Counted from the first letter of the stretch, positions 43,646 to 55,770 are shown. The stretch: 64,000 nt of DNA from Adiantum capillus-veneris (GCA_014529385.2 CM043942.1:2028501-2092500); one strand, 5' to 3'. A program made the numbers and translations. The notes: a model not told the origin generated them from the sequence alone.

Positions 43646-44384
43646 CTTGATTAAAAATAATAATACGTAAGAAATTTATTATACGGCCGTATAAATGCAA
43701 CCAAGACCGTCTCTCACACGAGGCAACAATATCACCTTCGAGAGGGAGTGTGTGTCTCGAACAAGAACCTGTAGAGTACACCTGCGGCCTTGGCCAGAAG
43801 TGAAGCTGCAGTGCGCAGTGTCGAGAAGTTTGCGGTCTTGCCAGGAAAGCAGCGGGCTTTTGGCTGTGAGAATCTGTGAGAGAACTCCAAAAACTTTATG
43901 AAGGAGTTATACCATAGATGCCATGAAGTCTAGGGTTTTGAAGGATGTGCAATCAAAGAAGCCCCGCTCTTTCTCTCTTGCACTCACACACACAAAGAAA
44001 AAAACAAAAAAGAGAATATTAAAAAAACACAAAAATGAAAACATCAAGGCTACGGTCGTATGGTATCATGGGTAATATGAAAGGGTTAATATATGAGTTA
44101 ATGGCATTCAATCTTTGCCGACCAAACAGGCTACAAACTGTTCTTTGGAATAGGAATTTTGTGCTTACCATAATATATATGTTTTGTCTAGTGATTGAGA
44201 TTAATTGTGTGTACAAATTCTCTTGGGTCATAGCAAGATAACTACACTTACGTAAAAGAAAAGCTATAGTCTATAAGGGCTAGTATGATGGGATCCGATG
44301 AAAGAAGTATTTCATTGAGCCTTTTTGGGCCAAAGAAAAACACTATACGTTGTTGAAAGTGCGTTTTACGGCTAATCCATACGT
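43646..44384. other. Non-coding flank, no gene seen
   Basis: Includes a palindrome TTATACGGCCGTATAA at 43679-43694 and an A-rich patch near 44000. The short open frames have no recognisable motif. Confidence 0.5.
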
Positions 44385-45647
44385 TGTCGGGGGATATGTG
44401 TTCGTTACGTGAGCCAGGTAGGCACCGGGCCTCTGGCTGTGGGAGGTGTGAAAGAGAGAGAACAAGAACAAGTGATAGGTTTGAGTACAACTTAATCTAT
44501 AGCCAAGGAGGGCTGTTAACAGCACCGTCACTTGGATCATCTGCTAACTAGGAGTTTAAGCTCCTACTTTACAGAATTAATCGGGCCGTTAACGACATCG
44601 GGCTTAACAAAATGATTAATCAAACATTAGCTAATGACAATGAAGTAACTTCTGCAAACTTTATCTCGACTCATTGTCTCAATCTTCAGGCTTCAGAAAT
44701 GATATGAAGCTTCCTACTTTGTTTTCATGCATTGCCTCAACTCCCAAAGCTCGATTCCCTTTCAACTCGAATCCCTTTGCTTTTGCTTCCTTGTCTTATA
44801 CTTGCTCAATCTCGGCTTATGTAGGCTCAAAGCTTATGCTTGCTCGACCCTTGATGTCCTTTCCACTCCCTTACTTATGTCCGATGCTCGTTACCCTTTC
44901 TTATCCTCTTTCTTCTTTTCGTCTTCAAACTCAACCAGCTTTAGACCCTCCTTGGACCTTCTTCTTCAGCTTATGCTACCTTCCCCTTCGAAGATTCCCC
45001 ATTACCGATGCTCTTTGACTATGCTCAAGCTTCTTGGTTCTTCTCGCCTCGTCGTGCTCTAGACTTTCCGATCACCTTCATGCTCGGCTTGCTTCGAGCT
45101 CTGAAAGTTATCCCTGCTTGCTATGCCGAAGGTTGGATTTCTTCTCTGAAGACTGCTTACGAGACTTGGTTGCTCTTTCCTTGCTTAAGCCGAGAGAGAG
45201 AGAGTCCCTTTGGTTAGCAAAGGCTGAGAGAAAGACTTGTGCCTTGGTTAGCGAAGGACGAGAGTGAGAAAGAGAGAGAACTTCCTCCTTGCTTGCTCCT
45301 TGGTTCTTCCCCTTCTTGCCCTCATTTTTTTGCTTCTTTTCCTCTTTGTTGATGTCCCCATATAATAGCCCTCCTTCATTTTTTGCCCCACCACGTAGTC
45401 ACGGCGCCGTGACTAATGTGGCGTGGGAGCGGTCTTGATGACATGGAAGGTGAAAGGCCGACCAGAATGAAATCCATCGCGACTAGCTCCGAACACTTGC
45501 ACCTTGGCATGCTGGGAGTTTTTCACTTTGTGGCCATGCTCGTCTGAGTCATAGCGACCTGCACAAGCTGTTTTCTCCCTGCCCAGCGTTCGTCCTCACT
45601 GCTCGCTGCTTCTCGCCACGCTTTCTCTTTTTCCTTTTTACACTCAA

Positions 45648-45650
<3 letters not shown>

Positions 45651-45689
<39 letters not shown>
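45651..45689. repeat. C39 homopolymer
   Basis: Thirty-nine consecutive C follow CACTCAATAA in the left LTR. The right LTR has seven at the same place and the 12.95-kb copy has three G on the opposite strand. Confidence 0.97.
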
Positions 45690-45814
45690 ATTATGATGCT
45701 CATTCATTTTGGCCCTTTTGGGTGGCCAATTGGGTTATTAAAGGCGGGTTGTAGCCCTTGTAAGCGCACCACATTTGGCATACAGGTCGTCCAAGGCTAG
45801 CACCTCCTATTCTC

Positions 45815-46010
45815 TTAGGCATATCCCACAATCAATACTCTCCATGAGATGACATTTCGGACTATGAGCTCATCAAGAGCTTTTGTAACGGCATCACATT
45901 ACGTACACATATCAGGAAAATCATTGCTAAGCATCGTATCAGGCATACTTATTGGCCAGATATTCATACAAGTACCGCATTTGGCCCGGATCTAGTGTCA
46001 AGCCATCCAT
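45815..46010 (-). pseudogene. PPR protein fragment carried in the 3' LTR
   Basis: The homologous copy encodes in one frame TCMNIWPISMPDTMLSNDFP then DMCT, a TAA, CDAVTK, and after a 9-bp in-frame loss ALDELIVRNVISWRVLIVGY. It keeps RNVISW, closer to the usual PPR wording than the right copy (RNFISW). The opening ATG frame (MDGLTLDPG) drifts into another phase, so this copy is more decayed. Confidence 0.62.
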
Positions 46011-46667
46011 AGCTTTCCCGTCATTTTCTTATTTGATATTTCTATCATCAATGTACTACAAGAGATGGCATACCAGATATGATACTCCTCGAGCACTTAT
46101 TCTAATGCATTGAAAACCCTGGCTGTAGCTCAAAACTTTCCAGATGGCACTCCGTACGAGCCGACCAGATTGGTACGGAACCGGCCCCCGGTAAATCTTT
46201 AATGGCCAATATCTTGGGGACCGGAACTCCGATCGCTAATTTGAAAATACCAACGCGCTCCACAAAGTGAGCACCTTCAAGCCCGTGCATTCATTTCATT
46301 TTTGTCACCTCAGCTTTGCAGTTGCCCAATCTGGTATAATCGACCTAACTTTCAAACTACCATAACTTTTTCATCGTAGCTCCAATCGACGAGCCGTAAA
46401 AACAGGCTAGTAGAGCACTTCAAGCACTACAATTTTAGATCATAATATCCCACTTGTGCTCACTTCAAGCATAGTCCTTTTTAGTATCATTAAGGCATCA
46501 ATTGGCCATTTAAAGCCGCATCTGGCATGCATTAATCATTACGCTTGGCATGTTAACAAGCCCTGCTCACTACTCAATAAATGTGTAGGCTTCAAAAAAG
46601 CTTAGCTTGCATTTCTCAGATCTTTTTCTCTTCATGGAATCGGAGCTGCATGACATCCACCCCCTCT

Positions 46668-47241
46668 GAACCTGCACAGCCTCCGGTTTGTGCCAACTGC
46701 CTTCAATCTGCATCTGCTTTAGGTACCTTAAGCTCCTTACCATCATCAGACTCACGTAACTGGTAAACTTACAGAAAATTAAATAAGGCTTATACCCTAT
46801 TGTCAATTGTCTAGCTTAATCATTAGATAGCTACCCATCAAAAATCTATGAACCGTATCTGCCGTACCTTCAAAGCATTCAACTATGGAAAACCTGTTTA
46901 GTGAACCCCGCCAGACTCAAGTGCTTCAGTTAATGATGCACACGGCTTGACCATTAAGCTCGCTTTATGAAACCCTATCAAGCTCAAGTATGCCTTACTT
47001 TGGCAGCACACGGAATGGCCGTCAAGTTCTTTACTTCAAGTTTTGGTAGCAAAACCATCTCAAAAGATGTGAAGATACTTCATCAATTGTCCAAAGAAGT
47101 CAACTAGAAGCCAGCCATGTAATCTTATTGAATGAATAACCAAAAACTCTTCTCACTTAGCATAATCTAGGAAGCAAAACCTTATACCATGCAACCTGCT
47201 ACATCAGATAGATGGTACTCTTCAAATCTTCAACTAGCACT
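46668..47241. other. 3' untranslated part of the 44-52 kb element
   Basis: Non-coding between the ORF stop and the purine tract. Two loosely similar passages (GACTCAAGTGCTTCAGTTAATG near 46912 and AGCTCAAGTATGCCTTACTTTGG near 46980) suggest a degenerate local repeat. Confidence 0.5.
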
Positions 47242-49398
47242 TTAGTAGCCCCCAGGATCAAACGGGAAACCAATCATTTGCCCCATTGTGAGAATTCCTT
47301 TAAAAAAATTGCACCATCCTCCAAGATCATGGGGAAAATACAAGAATTTCCAATCATTATAGCATAAACATAAATTAACCCACAAATCTTCATGCAAACC
47401 GCCTGGATCATATGGCATATAAGTCAATTGCCCAGGACCATGCATATACCTATCACCTCCTGGATCAAAATCTATCTCAAAATACCTTACATCATAGGGT
47501 AGTATCATATTCCATATAGCATCAAGTAGCACCAAATACTGCCATATTCCCTGTGCAACTGGCTCATCCAATTGTCGATCATCAATCACAGGTAAAAGCA
47601 TTGGCAGTGCACCTTCAGTCTCACTAGTATTGGAATCCCAATCATGCATATCTGAATACATCAAGTCTCTAGTAAAACCCTCTTCATTAGGCTCAAAAGA
47701 TGAATCTGAAAACAAATCTCTATTTCGTAGAGGCTCAAAATCAAGTAGTGCATCATCTAACAACTGCATCAGATCATCATCGACTGCATCTGAACAAACT
47801 TTCTCATGCATGAATATAGATTGATTGGTATCCTTAGCATCTGTGTTTGAGAACCCTTCCAAAGCTTCGTCTAATAAGCACATAAGATCTAGGTCCACCA
47901 CTTCAGAAGGTTCCTCCATCCTGTACATCTCAGGTTGCTATAAACTAAGATTTTCACATATGACATGCATACTAAATACATCTGTTGTAGACTGCTCCTC
48001 AGGTCTTTTACCCTCATCCAAATATCTTTGCACTTCTGTAGCACAAAGTTCAGTATGCACATTGAAAATTTCATCTACTGCCCTCTGACGATCATTCTGC
48101 CAAAGTGTGAGCACTGTGTCACAAATTCCTGATAGAGAAGAGGTTTTCTCCCCTTCTAAATCATCAACAAATTCAGGATCAGTTTGCCAGATCGATAGCT
48201 CTAGGTCACAGAAGCGTGTCAAAAGAGCCTGCACCCCCTTTGAATCATCATAATCATGTTCAAGATCACTTTTCCAATTTGGTAGTTGTGCTTCACAAAA
48301 GCTTGTCAATGAAGGAGTCTGCACCGCCTTTGAATCAAGCACATACTCTTTCTTAGCCAAGTCCTCAAAATTTGGTACATCCAAGTTTGGTAAATCTGGT
48401 ATACCAAAATCCATGGTCCTACTGCTCTCAACAACAGCCCTGCTTTGACCTATAACATATGTATCATTAATCAACTCTTTGGCAAAATCTATACTAGCAC
48501 CATCAATCAACTCTATGGTAGAATCTGTAGCAGAAACTTTTTTCTCTAATTCTGGTTCAATAGCAAAAGTATCATCTATAACTTAATCTTCCTGCATGTC
48601 TACCTGAATATGACTGCTCTCATTCACTTGCACAATTTCTTCCTGAGCTTTAGCCACTTTGTTGTTCTGATCCCCTGATTTCTTTTCCTTTTGTACTACA
48701 AGTATATGTTCTTTGCAAAACTCACCCTGTGTGGTTAGAGGCTGTAGAGACTCACCCTCAGAGGCTTCTACTTCATGCAAGGCGTCTACAAACCCCAACT
48801 TTGCATACACAGTTTTAACTATGTTGTCATCATTAGCCTGTAAGAAAGTAGAATCCTGCACAATACACTCATCAACCACAGCTTCTAAGTTTGATCCTAC
48901 TTGTCCTCGAATATCTGTGTAGTCTGGTAGACTTGCACTCTGTTCTTCATAGCTTTCATACTGCTCATAACTTACTTTCACAATAGGTTCTTTGAAATAC
49001 TCCCAGTTTTTGTTGTAGGCTCTGGTAACCTCTTGAATCTTCTCCTTCACATCTGAACTCACTAACTGCTCAAAAGATTTGATCCTCAACTCTTCTAGTA
49101 TCCCTCTTACCTTGGTCTGCAACTCATAGCACTCTAGGTAGCCCTCTAGATCGTATCCATCAAAGAGTCATCTCTCGTCTTATATTGCATCTAAAGCTGC
49201 ATTCAAAGCTTCATCAATTTGAATTTTCTTCTTTACGGTCTCCATTTCAAACAGAGATCCTTGAACCAATCGAAGCATCTTTGAAAAATCTGGAACTGTT
49301 GACTTATCATCAAAACTGTTCGCACTTAACTTTGCAATCATCTTCATCATATGCTCTAAATTCTCCATCTTTACCTCCCACCCCATCTCGTTTCGCAT
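47242..49398 (-). pseudogene. 719-codon internal frame of unknown family, four stops, DPGG motifs at the C-terminus
   Basis: The frame begins at MRNEMGWEVKMENLEHMMKM, overlapping the primer-site region. It stays in one phase to the end with no frameshift, broken by TAA (49182-49180), TGA (49170-49168), TAA (48585-48583) and TAG (47940-47938). The product is acidic. Its middle repeats a theme: SLTSFCEAQLPNWKSDLEH, LLTRFCDLELSIWQTDPEF, SLSGICDTVLTLWQNDRQ. A later pair is DLDLMCLLDEALEGFSNTD and DDDLMQLLDDALLDFEPL. The last 80 residues carry FDPGG, YDPGG, HDLGG and a terminal FDPGGY. No zinc knuckle, protease, RT or integrase is present. I do not recognise the family. Repeated DPGG-like motifs before the 3' LTR are something I recall from other plant gypsy-type elements. 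Confidence 0.75.
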
Positions 49399-49413
49399 CG
49401 GGTTTACCAAAGA

Positions 49414-51720
49414 TGTCGGGGGATATGTGTTCGCTACGTGAGCCGGGCAGGCGCCGAGCCTCTTGCTGTGGGAGGTGTGAAAGAGAGAGAACAAGAACAA
49501 CTGATGCAACTGACTCCGGCAATCGTCGTAACCATCAATTAATCGATTAATACGTTTGAGTACAACTTAATCTGTAGCCAAGGCGGGCTATTAACAACAC
49601 CGTCACTTGGATCATCTGCTAATTAGGAGTTTAAGCTCCCACTTTATAGAATTAATCGGGTCGTTAACAATAGCTGGCTTAACAGAATGATTAATCAAAC
49701 ATAAGCTGATGACAATGAAGTAACATCTACAAACTTTATCTCGACTCATTGTCTCAATCTTCAGGGTTCAGAAATGATATGCAGCTTCCTACTCTGTTAG
49801 CATGCACTACCTGAACTCCCAAAGCTCAATCCCCTTTCAACTCAAATACCTTTGCTTCTGCTCCCTTGTCTTATACTTGCTCAATCTCGGATTATGTAGG
49901 CTCAAAGCTTATGCTTGCTTGAAGCTTGATGTCCTTTCCAATCCCTTACTTATGTCCGATGCTCGTTGCCCTTTCTTATCCTCTTTGTTCTTTTCGTCTT
50001 CAAAGTCAACCAGCTTTAGACCCTCCTTGGACCTTCTTCTTCAGCTTATGCTACCTTCCCCTTCGAAGATTCCCCATTACCGCCCGATGCTATTTGCCTA
50101 TGCACAAGCTTCTTGGTTCTTCTCGCCTCGTGGTGCTCTCGACTTTCCAATTACCTTCATGCTCGGCTTGCTCCGAGCTCTCAAAGTTTTCCCTGCTTGC
50201 TATGCCGAAACTTGGCTTTCTTCTCCGAAGACTGCTTACGAGCCTTGGTTGCTCTTTCCTTGCTTAAGCCCAGAGAGAGAGAGTCCCTTTGGTTAGCAAA
50301 GGCCGAGAGAAAGACTTGCGCCTTGGTTAGCAAAGGACGAGAGCGAGAAAGAGAGAGAACTTCCTCCTTGCTTGCTCCTTGGTTCTTCCCCTTCTTGCCC
50401 TCGCTTTCTTGCTTCTTTTCCTCTTGGTTGATGCCCCTTATAATAGCCCTCCTCGATTTTTTGCCCCACCACGGAGTCACGGTGCCGTGATGATTGATGT
50501 GGAATGGGAGCGGTCTTGATGACGTGGCAGGTGAAAGGCCGACCAGCACGGAATCCACTGCAACTAGCTCCGAAAACGTGCACCTTGGCATGCTGGGAGT
50601 TTTGCTTTGTGTCCATGCCCGTCTAAGTCTTATAGCGACTTGCGCAAGCCGATTTCTCCCTGCCCGGCATTCGTCCTTGCTGCTCGCTGCTTCTTGCAAC
50701 GCTTTCTCTCTTTCCTTTTTATTTCCCTTTTTACACTCAATAAAACCCCCCCATGATAGTGCTCATTTATTTTGGCCCTTTTGGGCGGCCAATTGGGTTA
50801 TTAAAGGTGGGTTGTAGCCCTTGTAAGGGCACCACATTTGGCATACATGCCGGCCAAGGCTAGCACCTCCTATTCTCTTAGGCATATCCCACGATCAATA
50901 CGCTCCATGAGATGAAATTTCGGACTATGAGCTCACCAAGGGCTTTTTGTGCTTTTGTAATGGCATCACATTTCGTACACATATCGGGCAAAGCATTGCT
51001 AAGCATTGTATTAGGCATACTTATTGGCCAAATATTCATACAAGTACAGAATTGGCCCGGATCTAGTGCCAAGCCATCCATAGCTTTCCCTGCATTTCCT
51101 TATTTGATATTTCCGTCATCAATGTACTACAAGAGATGGCATACCAGACATGATACTCCTCGAGCACTTATTATAATGCATTGAAAACCCTGGCTGCAGC
51201 TCAAAACTTTCCAGATGGCACTCCGTACGAGCTGACCAGATTGGTACGGACACGGCCCCCGGTGAATCTTTAATGGCCAATATCTTGGGGACCGGAACTC
51301 CGATCGCTGATTTGAAAATACCGACACGCTCCACAAAGTGAGCACCTTCAAGCCTGTGCATTCATTTTATTTTTGTCACCTCAGCTGCAGTTTCCCAATC
51401 CGGTGTAATCGACTTAAACTTCAAACTGCCATAACTTTTTCATCGTAGCTTCAATTGACGATCCATAAAAACACATAGAGAACTTCAAGCACTGCAGTTT
51501 TAGATCATAATATCCCACTTGTGCTCACTTCAAGCATAGTCCTTTTTAGCATCATTAAGGCATCAATTGGACCTTTAAAGCCGCATCTGGCATACATTAA
51601 TCATTAAGCTTGGCCTGTTAACAAGCCCTGCTCACTACTCAATAAATGTGTAGGCTTCAAAGAAGCTTAGCTTTCATTTCTCTGGTCTTTTTCTCTTCAT
51701 GGCAGCGGATCTGCATGACA
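49414..51720 (-). repeat. 5' LTR of the 44-52 kb element
   Basis: Right copy. It matches the left LTR over its full length, with a short extra segment near 49503-49550 and only seven C where the left LTR has 39 (50746-50752). The TATA-like sequence on the minus strand is GGCTATTATAAGG (about 50448-50436). It holds the longer-open version of the PPR fragment (50878-51081, minus). Confidence 0.92.
50878..51081 (-). pseudogene. PPR protein fragment carried in the 5' LTR
   Basis: The minus-strand frame encodes MLSNALPDMCTKCDAITKAQ followed by KALGELIVRNFISWSVLIVG and YA, then stop. This is recognisable as the plant PLS-type PPR pattern NALxDMYxKCGxxxxAxxVxxxxxxRNVxSWxxLIxGYA. The open part is 67 codons, of which about 50 look like PPR. 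PPR proteins bind organelle RNA; this scrap cannot do so alone. It is in the same orientation as the element's transcription and occurs at the matching place in the other LTR, so it was part of the element before insertion. Confidence 0.68.
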
Positions 51721-51724
51721 ACGT

Positions 51725-53538
51725 TAATTGTAATAGACCACACAGAGTGGAAGCAATATAAATTCACATCATGTGGATTATTCATCTATGATGATAACTT
51801 TAGTATGTGCAAAATGTAGATATGAGAGAAGTGAAGGAAAGATAATTTCACTCCCAATCCCTATTCTTGTCCATAGGTGATAAGGATATGCTTTGGAGAG
51901 ATGTACCTGTAGCAAGGAGAACCTAGAATTTTTAGGGAGAATGACTTTCTAAGAGTGAGAGAGATAGATTTGGTTGGGGAGGGAGATGAAATTAGAGATA
52001 TATGTTGGATTAGAGATGAAAAAGAAAACAACAAGAAACCAAGAAAACATCAAAGTAAAACACATCTTACTTGACAAACTCTTTGGGAGTTATTCACCAT
52101 TATGATGGAGAGAGAAGAGAAGTGAAGACTTAAGCCTTGATTGATGCACCGAGTTCAAGACCTTCTTTAATTAGAGTAATCTTCCAAGGATATCTTACAA
52201 GATTGTTTAATCTTCCTCTAGGAGCAAGTATAGGCTTAGGCTTATGTTTATGGCTAAGTACAATTAGGAATCAATCCTCTCACTCCCTCATGAATGGTTT
52301 TAAAGGGAGAAGAGGTCCCCTTTTATAGGTGAAGGGAACCCCCAAGGGTTACACAAGAAAGAGAAGAGCTAGTCTGAACAGGAACCGGCAAAGTTTGAAA
52401 TGAGTTGTCCCTACATGATGTGGGTAGACTGGGGTACACCATTCTGATCATATGTCCTCAACCTTGGCTTCAAATAAAGAAATAAAACTAGGAGCAAAAA
52501 ATTCAGCTCATAAGCTACGACGCCCATTTTATATACACTTTTTAATTCGGATTAAAACCTTGTGTAAAACAATAATCAAAATAGGGTACATTTCTTGTGG
52601 TCCCCTTAGCCTAGATTGTCATTTGATTCCAATGGACATCTCATGCAAAATGAAATCATGACACTGCTGATTGAAATTTTTTGTTAATCATGCTTGTAAT
52701 AATGCATTAAAATAGGTGTATCTTTGAAAATCATGCAAGCTAGTGTCCCACTAGGATTTGATTCCTTCCTAGTAGCTATTAAAACGATATATATGAAAAA
52801 TACATAGAATATATATATATATATTGGAAGTTACCCTAGATATAGGATCTAGCTAGTGTGTGAGATGATAATGAGATAGTAGAAAAAAAGAGCCAATGTT
52901 TTTTGCCCCAAGTTAAAGAAACGGAGCTGTTGATGCTTTTTCTTCCATAGTACTTTCTAACGGTAAAATAAGAATATGTTATCCTTGAGATAAATAATAG
53001 GATGAGATAGAAAGCTTACTATTATACTTAGATATGATTTATTACATTATAGGAAATATACTTATGTATCTAAAAAGTTGCAATATAGATCTTGTAGCAT
53101 TCGTTCCCATTATGTATGTGTCACATCATGATAGCAGTGACTCCAGAATTGTTCTGAACATGGAACCAGTCCTATGAAGTAGAGAGAGATACTATCTCCT
53201 TAGACTAGAAAGTAGACCAAAATAGGCAACTTGGTCATCATCTCTGGAGACTCCAACTCTATCTGATAATACCCTCTGTCGAGAATTTGGACATTGGTGA
53301 TCTTGCCGAGGAGGCTTGCAAGCGCTCCACCTCAGCCATCAAGCTTGCTTGCTCTTTTTGCAAAAGAGAAAGTCAAAGGGTCGGCTCCGTGGTGGTTGGT
53401 GAAGGGACTTCTGAGGAGTCCCTTTGTGGTGGAGCAAGGGATGCCATTACGTGTCTGCTATTGCCAAGGCATGGGTGACTGTATCAAATTTGTCACCAAT
53501 ATGTGGAAACAATTCACAACAACGGAGGCAAATGGCAA

Positions 53539-53576
<38 letters not shown>

Positions 53577-53959
53577 GGGCTAGTGAGCAAGGTAGCAAAC
53601 AAGGGGTAGGAGGAAAGCAGTGGGAAGCATGGATGTAAGAAGCAAGGGGCAGTGAGCAACACACTATGAGAAAGAGGTAGTAGCGGGCGGTGGATAGTAG
53701 GCAGAGGCTTGGGAGCTTCGAGATGGCAAGGGTAATATGGAAAGCAACAACGAGCTCAGTTCATTCATCATAGTTGACTCTCCACAAAATTTGGATGTTA
53801 ATTATCTTTTTGAGTGTGCTATGTTATTATATTAGTAATGCTAATTTGTATACAATCCATACATGGAAGCATAATGCAAGTGCTAGTTAGCATTGTATGT
53901 GCATAATATATCTCACACACATACAACCTTAACTTCTCTCATGTTTGTAGGTTGAGCAC
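51725..53959. other. Non-coding flank with a G35 homopolymer
   Basis: No gene is supported. Short frames at 53287-53478 and 53294-53638 show no domain and the latter reads into poly-Gly from the G tract (53541-53575). A short (AT)n tract is at 52811-52824. Confidence 0.55.
53541..53575. repeat. G35 homopolymer
   Basis: Thirty-five uninterrupted G between AATGGCAAGA and AGGGCTAGTG. It creates poly-Gly and poly-Pro open frames that should be ignored. Confidence 0.97.
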
Positions 53960-54618
53960 TGCTACAAACTCAAATAAAAGCATCTTGAAGTGTGGGGAGA
54001 GAGCATCTCAAAGTCTACTTGGAAAGAGTTTGAGAATTTCCAAAAGTGTTTTCTAGCAAAATCTCTCCAAGTTAAGACACAAACACCATATATGCTCCTA
54101 CTTCTTGAGTCGCAATCTCTTCCAATTGACGTTATGGGCATGGAAAGGGTTGTGGAGTACATGATAAAGATGTGTCAAAACCTCTCACATCAACTTCCTA
54201 CAATTGCATATGGGAAGCAATCAAGAAAGTTCAAAGCACGGATAAAAGCAAGATCTTGAGCACGAGATGGATGCAAGACATAAAGAGATGGTTTGGGAGA
54301 TGGGATGCATTACACCTGCTACCTGATGCCTCATTCAACTCCCAAGGGAAGGAAGCTTCTCTACAACGCCAATGTATCATGGCTTGGGAGGAATCCGATG
54401 GATCATGCTTCATACATTACACTACCCATATTTCCCCCAACTGCAAAACCATGTTCTTTGATGAAAGAGGAATCCGTACCTACCCCTACATGCTTGATCC
54501 TATCCTCTTGTTAGCAATATGCATTATCAAAACCATTCAACAAGTACCTACTCTCCATGGAGTCATGAAGATTGGAAAACGTTTTGGGCAGGTCATGCAA
54601 AACTACCCATGCGATTAA
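53960..54618 (+). pseudogene. Possible C-terminal tail of a LINE polyprotein
   Basis: One frame (53990-54230) encodes TPYMLLLLESQSLPIDVMGM followed by ERVVEYMIKMCQ, then HQLPTIAYG. After a frameshift near 54200 comes IWEAIKKVQSTDKSKILSTR, WMQDIKRWFGRWDALHLL and more to 54618. LLLExxSLPIxVxxMxRVxxYxxK followed by LPxxAWE resembles the region after the RT in some plant LINEs. I did not find the RT itself. It could also be an unrelated host ORF. Confidence 0.4.
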
Positions 54619-55770
54619 CCAAGCTTCACCAAAAAGTGGATCCTCATCACCATTAAGGAAGGAACCAAACCAAGAAACTCCAAATTGGCTTATCAAGAAA
54701 CAAGTGGGAATCAACACAACTTGGTTCTCACACTCAAAGACAAGTGCTACATCATCAAGGTAGCATATCAGCACAATAAATGGTATATGCCCACTTATAT
54801 GAAATCTTTCTATTAGCCCCTTATTCAATTACCAGGCATACTTGGTACTCACAAATTTTTGCCAATCAACCTGCATGGCTATCATGGGTTCTGGGGGAAA
54901 TCCTGTAGAGTTTCCTCTAAAAACTGAGTAAAAAGTCAAAAACTCTCAACAAAACCACATGAGAACAAACACTCAGTCTCAATAAATAGATCCACAATTG
55001 GTATACATGTAATGCCAAAAGCCTGGCAAACAGGCTCTACCTGTCCAAAAATGTTGTAAACCTATGAACCTAGTACTTGCAAGCTATACCTAGCTTAAGT
55101 TGTATTTGCAAATGCATACATAGCATAAACTACACACAAATGTACTAAAATCACTCTCTATAATGCCCACTTAGTCATACATGAGTTTGCAATGCAAGAA
55201 AGCCTACAACTTGTGAGCAAAATTGCAAGGAATCTGGCACACTACCTCATTGATCAAAAAACATGTCGCTTGAAAATCAAACACATAGCACAAGTAACAA
55301 AGGACCTGTGGTTGAAATTGTTGTCCAAGAGCCGCGCTCATGGGAAAAACTGCTCTGGAATGGGCCGTCGGAACCTCTATGTGTTGGTATGTGCCGTCGA
55401 AGCAAGAAAATAAGGAACCATCAAAGCCAAAACGTCGTCGAGAGAGGGGGGGCAAGGGAATGTTGTAGATGAGGTTCTAGAGGAGAGACAAGGACGCTCT
55501 CTCTCACTCGCATTCTATCAAGGTAGAAAAAAATGTTTGATGTCGACTTCTTCCGTCAAACAAAGTATGCTAGCTGAATAGCCTCCATATTGGTTATCCA
55601 ATGCTCCCAAAACCTGCTACTTCATTGTTGATGTCCATTGTGCTACAAAGAGAGTGTGTGTGTGTGTGTGTAGACACAACCTCACACGCCCAAGGAGACT
55701 CTCTCTGCCCGATTGGAAGCCCAAAGTTTAGTGCTATGCCTTGATTCTCTGCCTTTGCTGCTACCTGGCA
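54619..55770. other. Non-coding stretch, no gene seen
   Basis: Short frames only, none with a recognisable motif. A (GT)n tract lies at 55654-55672. The frame at 55594-55989 on the minus strand is a translation of an LTR. Confidence 0.5.

Larger units (their letters stand above)
44385..46655 (-). repeat. 3' LTR of the 44-52 kb element
   Basis: Left copy. It contains a C39 tract (45651-45689), a TATA-like GGCTATTATATG (minus strand, about 45370-45359) and a PPR fragment (45815-46010, minus). A conserved block with GTGCTCACTTTGTGGAGCGC and GATCGGAGTTCCGGTCC lies at 46280-46200 on the minus strand. AACTACCATAACTTTTTCAT at 46356-46375 is a phrase also seen in the right LTR. Confidence 0.92.
44385..51720 (-). 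mobile_element. Complete non-autonomous LTR retrotransposon with 2.3-kb LTRs
   Basis: Two LTRs in direct orientation (44385-46655, 2271 bp; 49414-51720, 2307 bp) begin TGTCGGGGGATATGTG and end CTGCATGACA on the plus strand, with TGTC/GACA inverted ends. ACGT flanks both sides (44381-44384 and 51721-51724). On the minus strand the 5' LTR is the right one. It is followed by TTTGGTAAACCCGATGCG as the candidate primer site (49411-49394). The purine tract AGAGGGGGTGGA directly precedes the left LTR (46667-46656). The internal region is only 2758 bp and encodes no gag, RT or integrase that I recognise. The LTR pair is visibly diverged, so the insertion is old. A truncated relative lies at 12.95-15.13 kb. 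Confidence 0.92.

Noticed and set aside
53294-53638. 114-codon ORF with poly-Gly
   Set aside because: Its C-terminal half is the G35 tract. The rest has no recognisable domain.
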